Positions 18,397 through 26,777 of a stretch of 64,000 nt of DNA are shown piece by piece (the stretch's first letter is position 1; each line of letters opens with the position of its first letter). The position numbers were made by a program, and so were the translations under genes. The stretch covers positions 1,272,501 through 1,336,500 of the forward strand of contig NZ_CP089291.1 in the NCBI RefSeq assembly GCF_022818495.1. Direction: 5' to 3'. Source of the stretch: Fodinisporobacter ferrooxydans. GTDB taxonomy: Bacteria; Bacillota; Bacilli; Tumebacillales; MYW30-H2. The notes under the pieces are model-generated. The model was not told the origin of the DNA, did not search any database, and saw only the letters and a program-made list of their open reading frames with translations.

Positions 18397-19245
18397 TTGG
18401 ATTTGAGCCAAGTAGAGGGAACATTAGTGATCATTGGAGGAGCTGAAGACAAAAAAGGAAATTGTGATATTCTGCGAGAATTCGTCAAGCTCTCAGGGAG
18501 CAAACATGCTCGAATTTTAGTGATAACCGTTGCGACTGAATTGCCGATCGAAGTAGGGAATCAGTATATTGAAGTGTTTCAGAGAATTGGGGTTGAAGAT
18601 GTTCGGGTGCTCGATGTTTCCAATCGGGATGCTGCCAATTCTCCAAGTGCTGTCCAGCAAATTGAAAATGCAACAGGTGTGTTTTTTACAGGAGGCGATC
18701 AAATCCGCATCACGACATTGCTTGGAGGAACGCAAATTGATGCGGCATTACACAAAGGCTTGGAAAAAGGCATGGTATTGGCTGGAACAAGTGCCGGTGC
18801 ATCCATGATGAGCAGTACGATGATTGTAGAAGGAACCGGGGAAACCAATCCGAAAATCGGTATTGTCGACATGGCGCCAGGAATGGAGTTTATTCGTGGT
18901 GTTGTAATTGATCAGCATTTCGCACAAAGAGGTCGTCTAGGCAGATTATTATCGGCAGTTGCCCAATATCCCCATCATCTCGGGTTAGGTATTGACGAAA
19001 ATACAGCGGTTGTGGTAGAGGGTCTATCCTTCCGGGTGATTGGTGATGGAGCGGTCAGTGTAGTAGACGCTGGAAGCTTGGTGTATTCGAATCTGCCCCA
19101 TTTAAGAAAAGATGACGATCTGGCTTTGTGTGGAATAAAACTGCATATTTTGCCTGCCGGATACCGATTTCATTTACGAGATCGAATGCCCATTTTAGAT
19201 GGGGATGAGGATTCTAAAAGAGAAGGTAACAGGGAGTTGAAGTGA
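18397..19245 (+). CDS. cphB: Cyanophycinase
   Basis: Serine exopeptidase (family S51) that releases beta-Asp-Arg dipeptides from cyanophycin. The 282-residue protein has GTLVIIGGAEDK at the N-terminus, FFTGGDQIR, the nucleophile motif GTSAGASMMS (Ser at about residue 132), and the downstream DQHFAQRGRLGRL typical of the family. TTG 18397 follows AAGGGGG. The stop overlaps the cphA start by 1 nt (TGATG), so the pair is translationally coupled. Having both genes indicates an Arg/Asp storage polymer that can be made and mobilised. Confidence 0.92.
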   Translation: MDLSQVEGTLVIIGGAEDKKGNCDILREFVKLSGSKHARILVITVATELPIEVGNQYIEVFQRIGVEDVRVLDVSNRDAANSPSAVQQIENATGVFFTGGDQIRITTLLGGTQIDAALHKGLEKGMVLAGTSAGASMMSSTMIVEGTGETNPKIGIVDMAPGMEFIRGVVIDQHFAQRGRLGRLLSAVAQYPHHLGLGIDENTAVVVEGLSFRVIGDGAVSVVDAGSLVYSNLPHLRKDDDLALCGIKLHILPAGYRFHLRDRMPILDGDEDSKREGNRELK

Positions 19246-21893
19246 TGAGAATCGCTGAGATTCGGTCGATTCCAGGCCCGAATATTTATATATATAAACC
19301 TGTAATCGTCATGCGATTACATTTGGAGGAATTAACAGAGAAAGAAAGTATCGAATTTCCAGGATTTATCGAGCGTTTATTAGAGGCTCTCCCAGGTGTG
19401 CATAATCATCATTGTGCGAAGGGAAAACCCGGAGGATTTATCGAACGTCTATATGGAGGTACATATTTTGGACATATTGTTGAACACGTCTGTTTGGAAT
19501 TAACGGAATATGCCGGTTTCCCTGCGCACTTTGGCAAAACTCTTTATGCAGGGGGACCTGGCATTTATGATGTAATCGTAGAGAATAAAGCGGAAGAAGC
19601 GACCAAATTTCTTTTGCAAGTGGCTGTAAAATTTGTCGAAGCATTACTCCATGGATATGAATATCCGCTTTATGAAGCAATTGAGAAAGCGAAACGCATT
19701 GCTTGTGAATCTGAGCTGGGACCCAGTACAAGGGCGATTGTGGAGGCGGCCGGGCAGCGCGGAATCCCGGTGTATCGATTGAATCATGATTCCCTTGTCC
19801 AACTCGGAACGGGTTGTTATGCAAAACGAATTCAGGCGACAATTACTGAACAATCCAGTTGTATTGCTGTTGATATCGCATCAAATAAAGAACTTACCAA
19901 GACGTTGCTGGAACGGGCAGCCATACCTGTACCCGCTGGTGGAATTGCCCGCTCGGAAGAGGAGGCAATGCGAATATTCGCATCTTTGCAGGCAGCGGTT
20001 GTCGTTAAGCCACTTTCTGGCAGCCAGGGTAAAGGTGTTTCGACGCAATTAGAGACAACGTCAGATGTGAGACGGGCGTTTCAGATTGCACAGCAATATG
20101 GAAATGAAACTGTAGTCGAGCAATTTTATCCGGGGCGAAACTATCGTCTCCTGCTCGTAAACAGCAAACTGATTGCCGGATCGGAGCGGATACCCGCGCA
20201 TGTCATTGGCGATGGCATTCATTCCATTGGCCAATTGGTTGAAATCGTAAACGAACAGCCGGAGCGCGGCGTCGATCATGAAAAGCCATTGACGAAAATT
20301 ATGATTGATCCTGTAGTCGTCAGTTATTTGACAAAACATGGACGGCGATTACAAGATATCCCGAAGGCAGGGGAAATTGTATATTTGCGTGAAAGTGCAA
20401 ATTTAAGTACAGGCGGAATTGCCATTGATGTTACAGATGAGATCCATCCGGAAATTCGCAAAATGGCAGAACGTGCCGCACGGGTGATCGGATTGGATGT
20501 ATGCGGCATCGACCTGGTTGCGGAGGATATCACAAAGTCAATTGACTGTCAATCTATAGCGATTATTGAAGTCAATGCGGCACCGGGAATCCGCATGCAT
20601 CATTTCCCGAGTATTGGTGAAAAACGAGATGTAGCGGGAGCGGTGGTGGATGCTTTATTCCCCAAAGGAACTCCCGCACGAATTCCGACTGTTTCGATTA
20701 CAGGAACAAACGGAAAAACGACAACGACACGCATGATTGGACATGTCATGCAGAATGTGACTGGCAAAACAGTTGGAATGACAACAACCGATGGGATTTA
20801 TATCAACGGAGAAAGAATTGCCAAAGGCGATACGACCGGACCGCGCAGTGCCCGTATTGTCCTTGAAGATCCAAGTGTCGAGATCGCTGTTTTGGAAACG
20901 GCGCGTGGCGGAATTGTTCGATCCGGTCTGGGATATGATTGGGCAGACGTTGCCGTTCTTACAAATATTTCACCTGATCATATCGGTCAAGACGGCATCG
21001 AGGAAATTGAAGATTTGGTGCATATTAAATCCTTGGTGGCAGAACGGGTGAGATCTGGCGGTACGGTTATTTTAAATGCGGAGGATCCCAATTTAACGGC
21101 TTTGGCCAAACGATTGAAACAGCAAACCATCGTTTATTTTAGCTTGGATAAGGATCATCCGGTTGTAAAGAGGCACCTATCCATCGGCGGCACATGCTTT
21201 TATAAAGATGGAGATTGGCTGGTAGAAGCATCAGGCAGTGTTCAATGGAAAATCATGCATGCGGGAGAAATTCCCGTCACCATGTATGGTTTGGCACAAT
21301 TCCATATCGCCAACGGATTGGCGGCGGCGGCAGCTTGCCGGGCTCAAGGGATCACTCGGGAAAAGATTGCGCAAGCTCTTGGCACGTTTTCCAACAACCC
21401 GGGACGGGCCAATTTCTATAAGGTCAACAAAGGGTATGTATTGGTGGATTATGGACACAATCCGGATAGTTTTAAAGCCATTTGCAAAATGGCAGGTCAG
21501 CTGCAGGGACGCCGAATTACAGGTGTTGTCGGTGTTCCTGGCGATCGAAGTAACGCAATTGTGGAAGCATCCGCTCGTGTGGCTGCCGAAGGATTTCATA
21601 AATTGCTGATTAAAGAAGATATAGATACACGGGGACGGGAACGCGGGGAAATTGCCTCGATCCTATTTGAAGTTGTCCAACAATTCGTACCGTACCGGGA
21701 ATGCAAAGTCATTTATAATGAATGTGAGGCTTTGGATACAGCGATTCGTGAAATGATTCCGGGGGAACTTGTCGTAATCTTTTACGAAAAATTGCAGCCA
21801 GTCAAACAGGTTCTGGAAAATTGGAAAGCTGTACAGGTGGAAAGTTTGGAGGATGTTTCACCGATTGAGACTGTATCAGCGAGTCAAGTATAA
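19245..21893 (+). CDS. cphA: Cyanophycin synthetase
   Basis: Polymerises aspartate and arginine into cyanophycin with ATP. The 882-residue product is full length for CphA. In order: an N-terminal domain with GPNIYIYKP and KPGGFIERLYGGTYFGHIVEH, an ATP-grasp domain (about 180-440) with VVKPLSGSQGKGV and IEVNAAPGIRMHHFP, and a Mur-ligase-like domain with the P-loop GTNGKTTTTR at about residue 487. An ATG at 19245, AGGGAG 8 bp upstream, is the start. Terminator at 21903. B. subtilis has no cyanophycin genes; here they replace its interval between sspF and ispE. Confidence 0.95.
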   Translation: MRIAEIRSIPGPNIYIYKPVIVMRLHLEELTEKESIEFPGFIERLLEALPGVHNHHCAKGKPGGFIERLYGGTYFGHIVEHVCLELTEYAGFPAHFGKTLYAGGPGIYDVIVENKAEEATKFLLQVAVKFVEALLHGYEYPLYEAIEKAKRIACESELGPSTRAIVEAAGQRGIPVYRLNHDSLVQLGTGCYAKRIQATITEQSSCIAVDIASNKELTKTLLERAAIPVPAGGIARSEEEAMRIFASLQAAVVVKPLSGSQGKGVSTQLETTSDVRRAFQIAQQYGNETVVEQFYPGRNYRLLLVNSKLIAGSERIPAHVIGDGIHSIGQLVEIVNEQPERGVDHEKPLTKIMIDPVVVSYLTKHGRRLQDIPKAGEIVYLRESANLSTGGIAIDVTDEIHPEIRKMAERAARVIGLDVCGIDLVAEDITKSIDCQSIAIIEVNAAPGIRMHHFPSIGEKRDVAGAVVDALFPKGTPARIPTVSITGTNGKTTTTRMIGHVMQNVTGKTVGMTTTDGIYINGERIAKGDTTGPRSARIVLEDPSVEIAVLETARGGIVRSGLGYDWADVAVLTNISPDHIGQDGIEEIEDLVHIKSLVAERVRSGGTVILNAEDPNLTALAKRLKQQTIVYFSLDKDHPVVKRHLSIGGTCFYKDGDWLVEASGSVQWKIMHAGEIPVTMYGLAQFHIANGLAAAAACRAQGITREKIAQALGTFSNNPGRANFYKVNKGYVLVDYGHNPDSFKAICKMAGQLQGRRITGVVGVPGDRSNAIVEASARVAAEGFHKLLIKEDIDTRGRERGEIASILFEVVQQFVPYRECKVIYNECEALDTAIREMIPGELVVIFYEKLQPVKQVLENWKAVQVESLEDVSPIETVSASQV

Positions 21894-21902
21894 CTTATAA
21901 AA

Positions 21903-21930
21903 AGGGGCGCCCTACATGGCGCCTCTTTTT
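21903..21930 (+). terminator. Terminator after cphA
   Basis: AGGGGCGCC pairs with GGCGCCTCT (one G-T pair), then TTTTT. Confidence 0.9.
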
Positions 21931-22215
21931 GCGTTGCTTTGCAAATGTTTTATGAATACATTGTACGGCAACTTTCCGCTCCATAGTGTACGAAACAAAT
22001 TCAATATTCGTTTGTTGTATGAATCTGTCAATGAATGCATAAAAAGGATTAGACAGAAACAAATCAAACCATGTAGAATCATAAGGAAACAGATGTAGAA
22101 TTTGCTATCCTTTGTTGAAAATATGCTAATCTATAGTGGATGTATGAAAATGATACATAGTGTTGGAGTTGCAGACGTATTTAATAATCTTGAGTAAGGA
22201 GGCATCGATGGATTT
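21931..22215. other. AT-rich intergenic region with a possible promoter
   Basis: No gene seen. The only signal is a plausible sigma-A promoter, TAGACA (22050-22055), 18-bp spacer, TAGAAT (22074-22079), that could serve the downstream membrane protein gene. Confidence 0.4.
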
Positions 22216-23049
22216 ATGGACCAGTCCTTTACCAGAAATCCTTTATTGCAATCCGTTCTTTATCATTCATTTACAAAGGCATGTAAAGAGTTGGGATATG
22301 AGCAAATACAGGACAGTGCGATTTCCAAAGATCTTTGTATATATTTGCGGCAAGAAATAGAGTCATTTCCCGAGCAAAATGAAGAAGCAAGGAAATTGCT
22401 TATACTTGCGATTCGTTCCGGGGAAGTGATTGCTACCGAAATGACTCGAAATGGGACAAGCAGCCTGCTGATTCGCTGTGAAGTTGCAAAAGTCCTTGTG
22501 GATGTGCGGCTATATTACGAGCGTGGAATTTGGCAAGTAGCGGGTATTCTATCGATTCATTCAAGGCCTTTTCTAAAATACAAGAGAAGCAGGAAAGCGA
22601 TTGGAGTGGTCGCTGCCGTTTTTGTATTGGGATTGGGCATTCTGGTTGGTAGATTTCTGCCCACAAATCTGAATATTCAGCAGTATGCAAAAGATCATGG
22701 ATATGTCCTGTTGACGGTAGCGCAAGAGCAGAATTTGATGAAAGATCTGGGAGGAGCCAATTCTGCTGTCGCTGCCGCATCTGGCGCAGCAACACAGCCT
22801 GGGAGCTCTCATGATGTTGCAGCAAGCGGGGCTATTACTTTCACCATGCAACAAGGCATGGGTACACAAGATCTCACCGATTTTTTATTGAAAAATCATC
22901 TAATAAAAAACGGGGCCGAATTTAATCAAAAAATGGAGACTCAGCAATTGGATCGTACAATACAACTGGGCACGTATACGTTTGCGAATACGATGACGGA
23001 AGACCAGATCCTGCAGACGATTAAACAGGGGCCGCATTCGCATGCATAA
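22216..23049 (+). CDS. Membrane protein with C-terminal MltG N-lobe-like (YceG-like) domain
   Basis: Not a recognised named gene. The 277-residue protein has a cytoplasmic N-terminal region of about 115 residues, one membrane segment (IGVVAAVFVLGLGILVG, about 128-144), an Ala/Gly/Ser-rich linker and a C-terminal domain resembling the N-terminal part of endolytic transglycosylase MltG: QGMGTQDLTDFLLKNHLI, LGTYTF, DQILQTIKQG. No MltG catalytic domain is present. The ATG at 22216 lies 13 bp from AAGGAGG; another ATG at 22208, better spaced, is out of frame and yields a short peptide. The in-frame stop at 22195 excludes a longer start. It may be an exported peptidoglycan-related protein, by inference. 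Confidence 0.7.
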   Translation: MDQSFTRNPLLQSVLYHSFTKACKELGYEQIQDSAISKDLCIYLRQEIESFPEQNEEARKLLILAIRSGEVIATEMTRNGTSSLLIRCEVAKVLVDVRLYYERGIWQVAGILSIHSRPFLKYKRSRKAIGVVAAVFVLGLGILVGRFLPTNLNIQQYAKDHGYVLLTVAQEQNLMKDLGGANSAVAAASGAATQPGSSHDVAASGAITFTMQQGMGTQDLTDFLLKNHLIKNGAEFNQKMETQQLDRTIQLGTYTFANTMTEDQILQTIKQGPHSHA

Positions 23050-23092
23050 ATGCACTGAACACGCACTAGAAAAATGATGGGAAAGTAGGTAG

Positions 23093-23947
23093 ATGAGGTT
23101 GCTGATCGAAAAAGCGAAAGCAAAAATCAACCTCACCCTCGATGTGAAATATAAACGTTCCGATGGATATCATGAAGTGGAAATGATCATGCAGACGGTG
23201 GATTTGTATGATCGCCTGGTATTTCAAGAACGGGAACGAGATGAAATCGTGTTGACCTGCAATATGCCATATATCCCTTTAGACGATCGGAATCTGGTCT
23301 ATCGAGCAGCAGAATTGATCAAACGGGAATTTGCTATCCATAAGGGCATTCACGTGCATATTGAGAAGAAGATCCCTGTTGCGGCCGGATTAGCAGGGGG
23401 ATCGAGCGATGCCGCAGCAACATTGAGAGGGTTAAATCAATTGTGGCAATTGGGCGCAACATATGAAGAACTTGAGAATGTGGGAGCTTCGATCGGATCG
23501 GATGTTCCGTTTTGCATTCGAGGCGGTACGGCTGTTGCGCGAGGTCGAGGAGAAATACTGGAACATCTGCCGATACAACCGAATTTTTGGGTGATTCTGG
23601 CCAAATTGCCGATTTCCGTATCTACAGCTGAAGTATATCGAAAGTTGAATATCCAATCAATTGCCGATCACCCATCGGCAATTGGGATGATTCATGCTTT
23701 AAAATCGGGGGATATTCAACAAATCTCCGGTTGTCTCGGAAACGTATTGGAATCGGTGACGTTCGAAATGCATCCGGAAGTTGCAGTTTTGAAAAACCAG
23801 TTCTTGAAATTTGGAGCACCAGGTGTATTGATGTCGGGAAGCGGGCCAACGGTTTTCGCCATCACAGATCGCGAGGCGAAGGCTGTTCGAATCTATCATG
23901 CAATACGAGGATATTCAAGAGATGTATTTTTAACCCGCTGTTGGTAA
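23093..23947 (+). CDS. ispE: 4-diphosphocytidyl-2-C-methyl-D-erythritol kinase
   Basis: GHMP kinase of the MEP isoprenoid pathway. The 284-residue protein has AKAKINLTLDV at the N-terminus, the ATP-binding PVAAGLAGGSSDAAA (about 95-109) and a C-terminal MSGSGPTVFAI. ATG 23093 has a weak GTAGGT site. It lies upstream of purR as in B. subtilis. The short direct repeat TTGGTAAAAAT occurs just after its stop and again 40 bp later. Confidence 0.95.
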   Translation: MRLLIEKAKAKINLTLDVKYKRSDGYHEVEMIMQTVDLYDRLVFQERERDEIVLTCNMPYIPLDDRNLVYRAAELIKREFAIHKGIHVHIEKKIPVAAGLAGGSSDAAATLRGLNQLWQLGATYEELENVGASIGSDVPFCIRGGTAVARGRGEILEHLPIQPNFWVILAKLPISVSTAEVYRKLNIQSIADHPSAIGMIHALKSGDIQQISGCLGNVLESVTFEMHPEVAVLKNQFLKFGAPGVLMSGSGPTVFAITDREAKAVRIYHAIRGYSRDVFLTRCW

Positions 23948-24053
23948 AAATCAACGAATCCAAGGATATTTTTATTCATTGTTGGTAAAAATACGAAGGA
24001 AATGATACAATTGGACTATTATGTTCGGATTTCTATTGAGGTGAGTCTTGTTA

Positions 24054-24902
24054 ATGAGAAGAAGCGAAAGGATTGTACGGATTACGGAAGAGTTATTGAC
24101 TCATCCGTATCAAATCATTTCTCTGACAGACTTGGCGAAGCGGTTTGAAGCGGCAAAATCATCACTAAGTGAAGATCTTGGCATCATTCGAGAGGTTCTT
24201 GAAATGGAAGGCAAAGGAACGCTGGAAACACAAGCAGGGGCGTTTGGTGGTGTGCGCTTCATTCCCGGTATCAGCAATGAAGAGGCAGTCTCGTTTGTAA
24301 AGGGATTAGGTCGGGAATTGGCGACTGGTGATCGGGTTTTGCCAGGTGGTTATCTATACATGACGGATGTTTTGGGCAGACCGGATATCTTGGATCGAGC
24401 AGGCAGAATGTTTGCCGAACGATTTGGCAAACATCAAGTGGATGTCGTTATGACAGTGGAAACAAAAGGGATTCCTCTCGCCATTGCAACGAGTCGATAT
24501 TTACATGTATCGACGGTTGTCGTTCGAAGAGATCAACGTGTGACAGAAGGGTCTGCCGTCAGTATTAACTACGTTTCCGGCTCCGGTCGGCGCATCCAGA
24601 CAATGTCCCTATCGAGACGTTCTATGCCTGAACATTCCCGTGTTTTAATTGTCGATGATTTCATGAAAGCGGGTGGCACCGCAAAGGGAATGATTGAGCT
24701 TCTACAGGAGTTTCGTTCGGAAGTTGTTGGTGTAGGGGTTTTTATGGAAACAGCAGAACCGGAAACAAAACTTGTGAGCAACTATGTATCGGTTGCCCGA
24801 TTATCGAAAGTGGATGAATTCGCGCGGAATGTCGAGATAGAATTGGGCAATTATTTTTCGAAGAATTATGAAAATAATGTTTTAGGAAATATTCAGCAAT
24901 AA
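24054..24902 (+). CDS. purR: Purine operon repressor PurR
   Basis: Bacillota-type PurR: an N-terminal winged helix (about residues 1-75) fused to a phosphoribosyltransferase-like domain that senses PRPP and, in recent work on B. subtilis, (p)ppGpp. The 282-residue protein contains [14 protein letters not shown] and the PRPP loop [16 protein letters not shown]. The ATG 24054 is preferred to TTG 24048 because GAGGTGAG then has normal spacing. It represses purine synthesis genes elsewhere in the genome. ridA follows 46 bp downstream. Confidence 0.95.
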   Translation: MRRSERIVRITEELLTHPYQIISLTDLAKRFEAAKSSLSEDLGIIREVLEMEGKGTLETQAGAFGGVRFIPGISNEEAVSFVKGLGRELATGDRVLPGGYLYMTDVLGRPDILDRAGRMFAERFGKHQVDVVMTVETKGIPLAIATSRYLHVSTVVVRRDQRVTEGSAVSINYVSGSGRRIQTMSLSRRSMPEHSRVLIVDDFMKAGGTAKGMIELLQEFRSEVVGVGVFMETAEPETKLVSNYVSVARLSKVDEFARNVEIELGNYFSKNYENNVLGNIQQ

Positions 24903-24948
24903 ATATAGAATACGTACAAATGTTTTCATACGGAAAGGATGTCGGCAT

Positions 24949-25341
24949 ATGGACATGCAAATGAAAAAAATTCACTCGGATCAGGCGCCTGCAGCCATCG
25001 GTCCTTATTCACAAGCTATTCAGGCAGGGCCCTTTTTGTTTACATCCGGGCAGATTCCTTTGAATGTTGAAGGTGAGTTGGTTTCAGGGGATATCCGTCA
25101 GCAGACACACCAAGTATTTCGAAATTTACAGGCTGTTCTGGAAGCGGCCGGGTTATCATTGAACGATGCCGTGAAGGCTACTGTATTTCTTTCCAATATG
25201 GATGAGTTTCCTATTGTGAATGAGATTTACGCGGAATATTTTGGCGAGCATAAGCCTGCGCGATCAACAGTGGAGGTTTCCCGTTTACCCAAAAATGTGG
25301 GAATTGAAATTGAATTAGTAGCCGTACATAGCAATAAATAG
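24949..25341 (+). CDS. ridA: RidA family enamine/imine deaminase (YabJ)
   Basis: Hydrolyses reactive 2-aminoacrylate and related enamines from PLP enzymes. The 130-residue product has [18 protein letters not shown], and the arginine motif [13 protein letters not shown] with the catalytic Arg. Located directly after purR as yabJ in B. subtilis, and probably co-transcribed. GGAAAGG lies 12 bp upstream of ATG 24949. A bidirectional terminator follows. Confidence 0.95.
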   Translation: MDMQMKKIHSDQAPAAIGPYSQAIQAGPFLFTSGQIPLNVEGELVSGDIRQQTHQVFRNLQAVLEAAGLSLNDAVKATVFLSNMDEFPIVNEIYAEYFGEHKPARSTVEVSRLPKNVGIEIELVAVHSNK

Positions 25342-25385
25342 CAATAAATAGAAACCAATAACTGAAACAACAAACGTAATAATTT

Positions 25386-25431
25386 TAAAAATCCGGGTAT
25401 TCTTCCGTAACGAAAGAACACCCGGATTTTA
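25386..25431. terminator. Bidirectional terminator between ridA and the YlbF-family gene
   Basis: AAAATCCGGGT pairs with ACCCGGATTTT, and an inner TTCTT pairs with AAGAA. T runs lie on both strands, serving the convergent genes. Confidence 0.92.
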
Positions 25432-25452
25432 TGTTTTAACCTCCGAAAGCGA

Positions 25453-25956
25453 TCAATGGGTTTTACAGCTGCCGCATCCGCCGCCACTTCCGCAGCTTCC
25501 GCCAGAAGATGTCTTCCCAATATCTTCTCCGCGTTCAACGGGAATCGTCGCAGAAAGACTGGACATGACGGTTGCAAGAATTCCCTGAACGAGTTCATTC
25601 AATTCTTCCTGGTATGCCTGGTATTCCTCAATCAGGGGGATATTTGCCATTCGTTCCAGAATATCATCGTATTCCTGCTTTGCCTGAATCGATTTTGGAT
25701 GTTCGTAACCATGCCGCAAAGATACTTGGGAGTATTGATTGCGTTTGGCACGTACGACAAATAGCAATGCTTGCGCGTCTCCGTGATGCTCGATCTTATA
25801 TTCTGCCTGTTTAAACCTTTTCCACTCTTCCGTCTCTTGAATCAAGCCGGAGATTTTGTTGATTTGATTTATAATGATGGATCTGAAAGCAGTCGGATCC
25901 GTAATGGAACGGATCTCTGGCAAATCGATCCCTATGTTTTTAATTTCAGATATCAT
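25453..25956 (-). CDS. YlbF/YmcA family regulator (RicF/RicA-like)
   Basis: Helical YlbF-family protein, 167 residues, ending in a Gly/Ser/Cys-rich tail (SCGSGGGCGSCKTH) with three cysteines. In B. subtilis, RicA and RicF of this family join RicT and hold Fe-S clusters through such cysteines; RicT is encoded in this window too. Which paralogue this is cannot be settled. The start is uncertain: GGAGG lies 13 bp before ATG 25956; a GTG at 25968 touches it. The open frame runs up to 26109 but without a ribosome site. Not found at this position in B. subtilis. Confidence 0.75.
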   Translation of the reverse strand: MISEIKNIGIDLPEIRSITDPTAFRSIIINQINKISGLIQETEEWKRFKQAEYKIEHHGDAQALLFVVRAKRNQYSQVSLRHGYEHPKSIQAKQEYDDILERMANIPLIEEYQAYQEELNELVQGILATVMSSLSATIPVERGEDIGKTSSGGSCGSGGGCGSCKTH

Positions 25957-26156
25957 TTGTACACTCACACCTCCTGGTACAAACCAATGAAATTCCTGTT
26001 GTTCAAGAATATTGATGATTTGTCTTTCTAGTATACCATGAGTCGTTATGCCTTGCTCATACAATGAAAAATAAGGATTTTGCACACTTGAATAATCGCT
26101 ATATTTCAATTTAATTACGTTTTTAAAATATTTTGTGAAAAGTTTCGACAGGGAGG

Positions 26157-26181
26157 AGGAGTTTTGTCGAAGCTGTGGAAT
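26157..26181 (+). promoter_or_regulatory. Sigma-H promoter of spoVG
   Basis: AGGA (26157-26160), 17 bp, then GAAT (26178-26181), with GTGGAAT as the -10. This matches the spacing and the -10 of the well-studied B. subtilis spoVG promoter. TTCGACA (26144-26150), a perfect 0A-box complement, sits just upstream. Confidence 0.75.
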
Positions 26182-26229
26182 ATAATGGCTAGTTATCTAA
26201 TACGTTCTACACAATGAGGGGTGAATAGG

Positions 26230-26517
26230 GTGCAAATCACAGATGTACGGCTGCGTAGAGTGAACACCGAAGGGCGTATGAAGGCGATTGCATCGATAAC
26301 AATCGATCATGAATTCGTTGTGCACGATATTCGCGTCATCGAAGGTAACAATGGAATGTTTGTGGCGATGCCAAGCAAAAGAACCCCGGATGGGGAATTT
26401 CGTGATATCGCGCATCCGATATCTTCCGCAACGCGCCAGAAAATCCAAGAGGCGGTATTGGAACAGTATTATCAAGCGGAAGATCCTTTAGCAGAATTAG
26501 AACAGACAGGCTCGTAA
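26230..26517 (+). CDS. spoVG: SpoVG, RNA/DNA-binding regulator
   Basis: Small global regulator that affects septation and cortex formation in sporulation and binds nucleic acid in several Bacillota. The 95-residue protein begins [14 protein letters not shown] and contains [13 protein letters not shown] and [17 protein letters not shown], near identical to the family. GTG 26230 has GAGGGG 8 bp upstream; an in-frame GTG at 26221 overlaps that site. Driven by the sigma-H promoter at 26157. Confidence 0.96.
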   Translation: MQITDVRLRRVNTEGRMKAIASITIDHEFVVHDIRVIEGNNGMFVAMPSKRTPDGEFRDIAHPISSATRQKIQEAVLEQYYQAEDPLAELEQTGS

Positions 26518-26549
26518 TTTGAATTAAACGTCCATCTATTTTACACTTG

Positions 26550-26597
26550 ACGTATCCCGACATTGCACAGGTAAATGGGGTACGTTTTATTTTTTTA
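26550..26597 (+). terminator. Terminator after spoVG
   Basis: ACGTATCCC pairs with GGGGTACGT, then TTTATTTTTTT. Confidence 0.85.
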
Positions 26598-26607
26598 TGC
26601 GACCCAA

Positions 26608-26652
26608 AAAACTTTCTTTGAAATGCAAAAAACTTTCATTGAAATACGAAAG
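26608..26652. repeat. Two tandem ~22-bp AT-rich repeats before glmU
   Basis: AAAACTTTC-TTTGAAATGC is followed at once by AAAACTTTC-ATTGAAATAC. Unknown meaning; it may be a regulator site pair in the glmU leader. Confidence 0.5.
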
Positions 26653-26777
26653 TCTTTTCGATATAGTTTGTAATGGATAAAAAAAAGACAAGATTCGACA
26701 AGGTGTAGGATTGATAAAAATTGCATATGGTAATTTGATGATAACGTTTGCAGACAGAATAGGAGGAGTTACCTCAA

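Noticed and set aside
22160-22360. 66-codon frame overlapping the MltG-N-like gene start
   Set aside because: Not listed as a gene since it has no similarity and is likely a by-product; the start competition is reported as a finding instead.
26694-26700. Spo0A box TTCGACA upstream of glmU
   Set aside because: A single heptamer without second box or promoter context; such matches are expected several times by chance in 64 kb.
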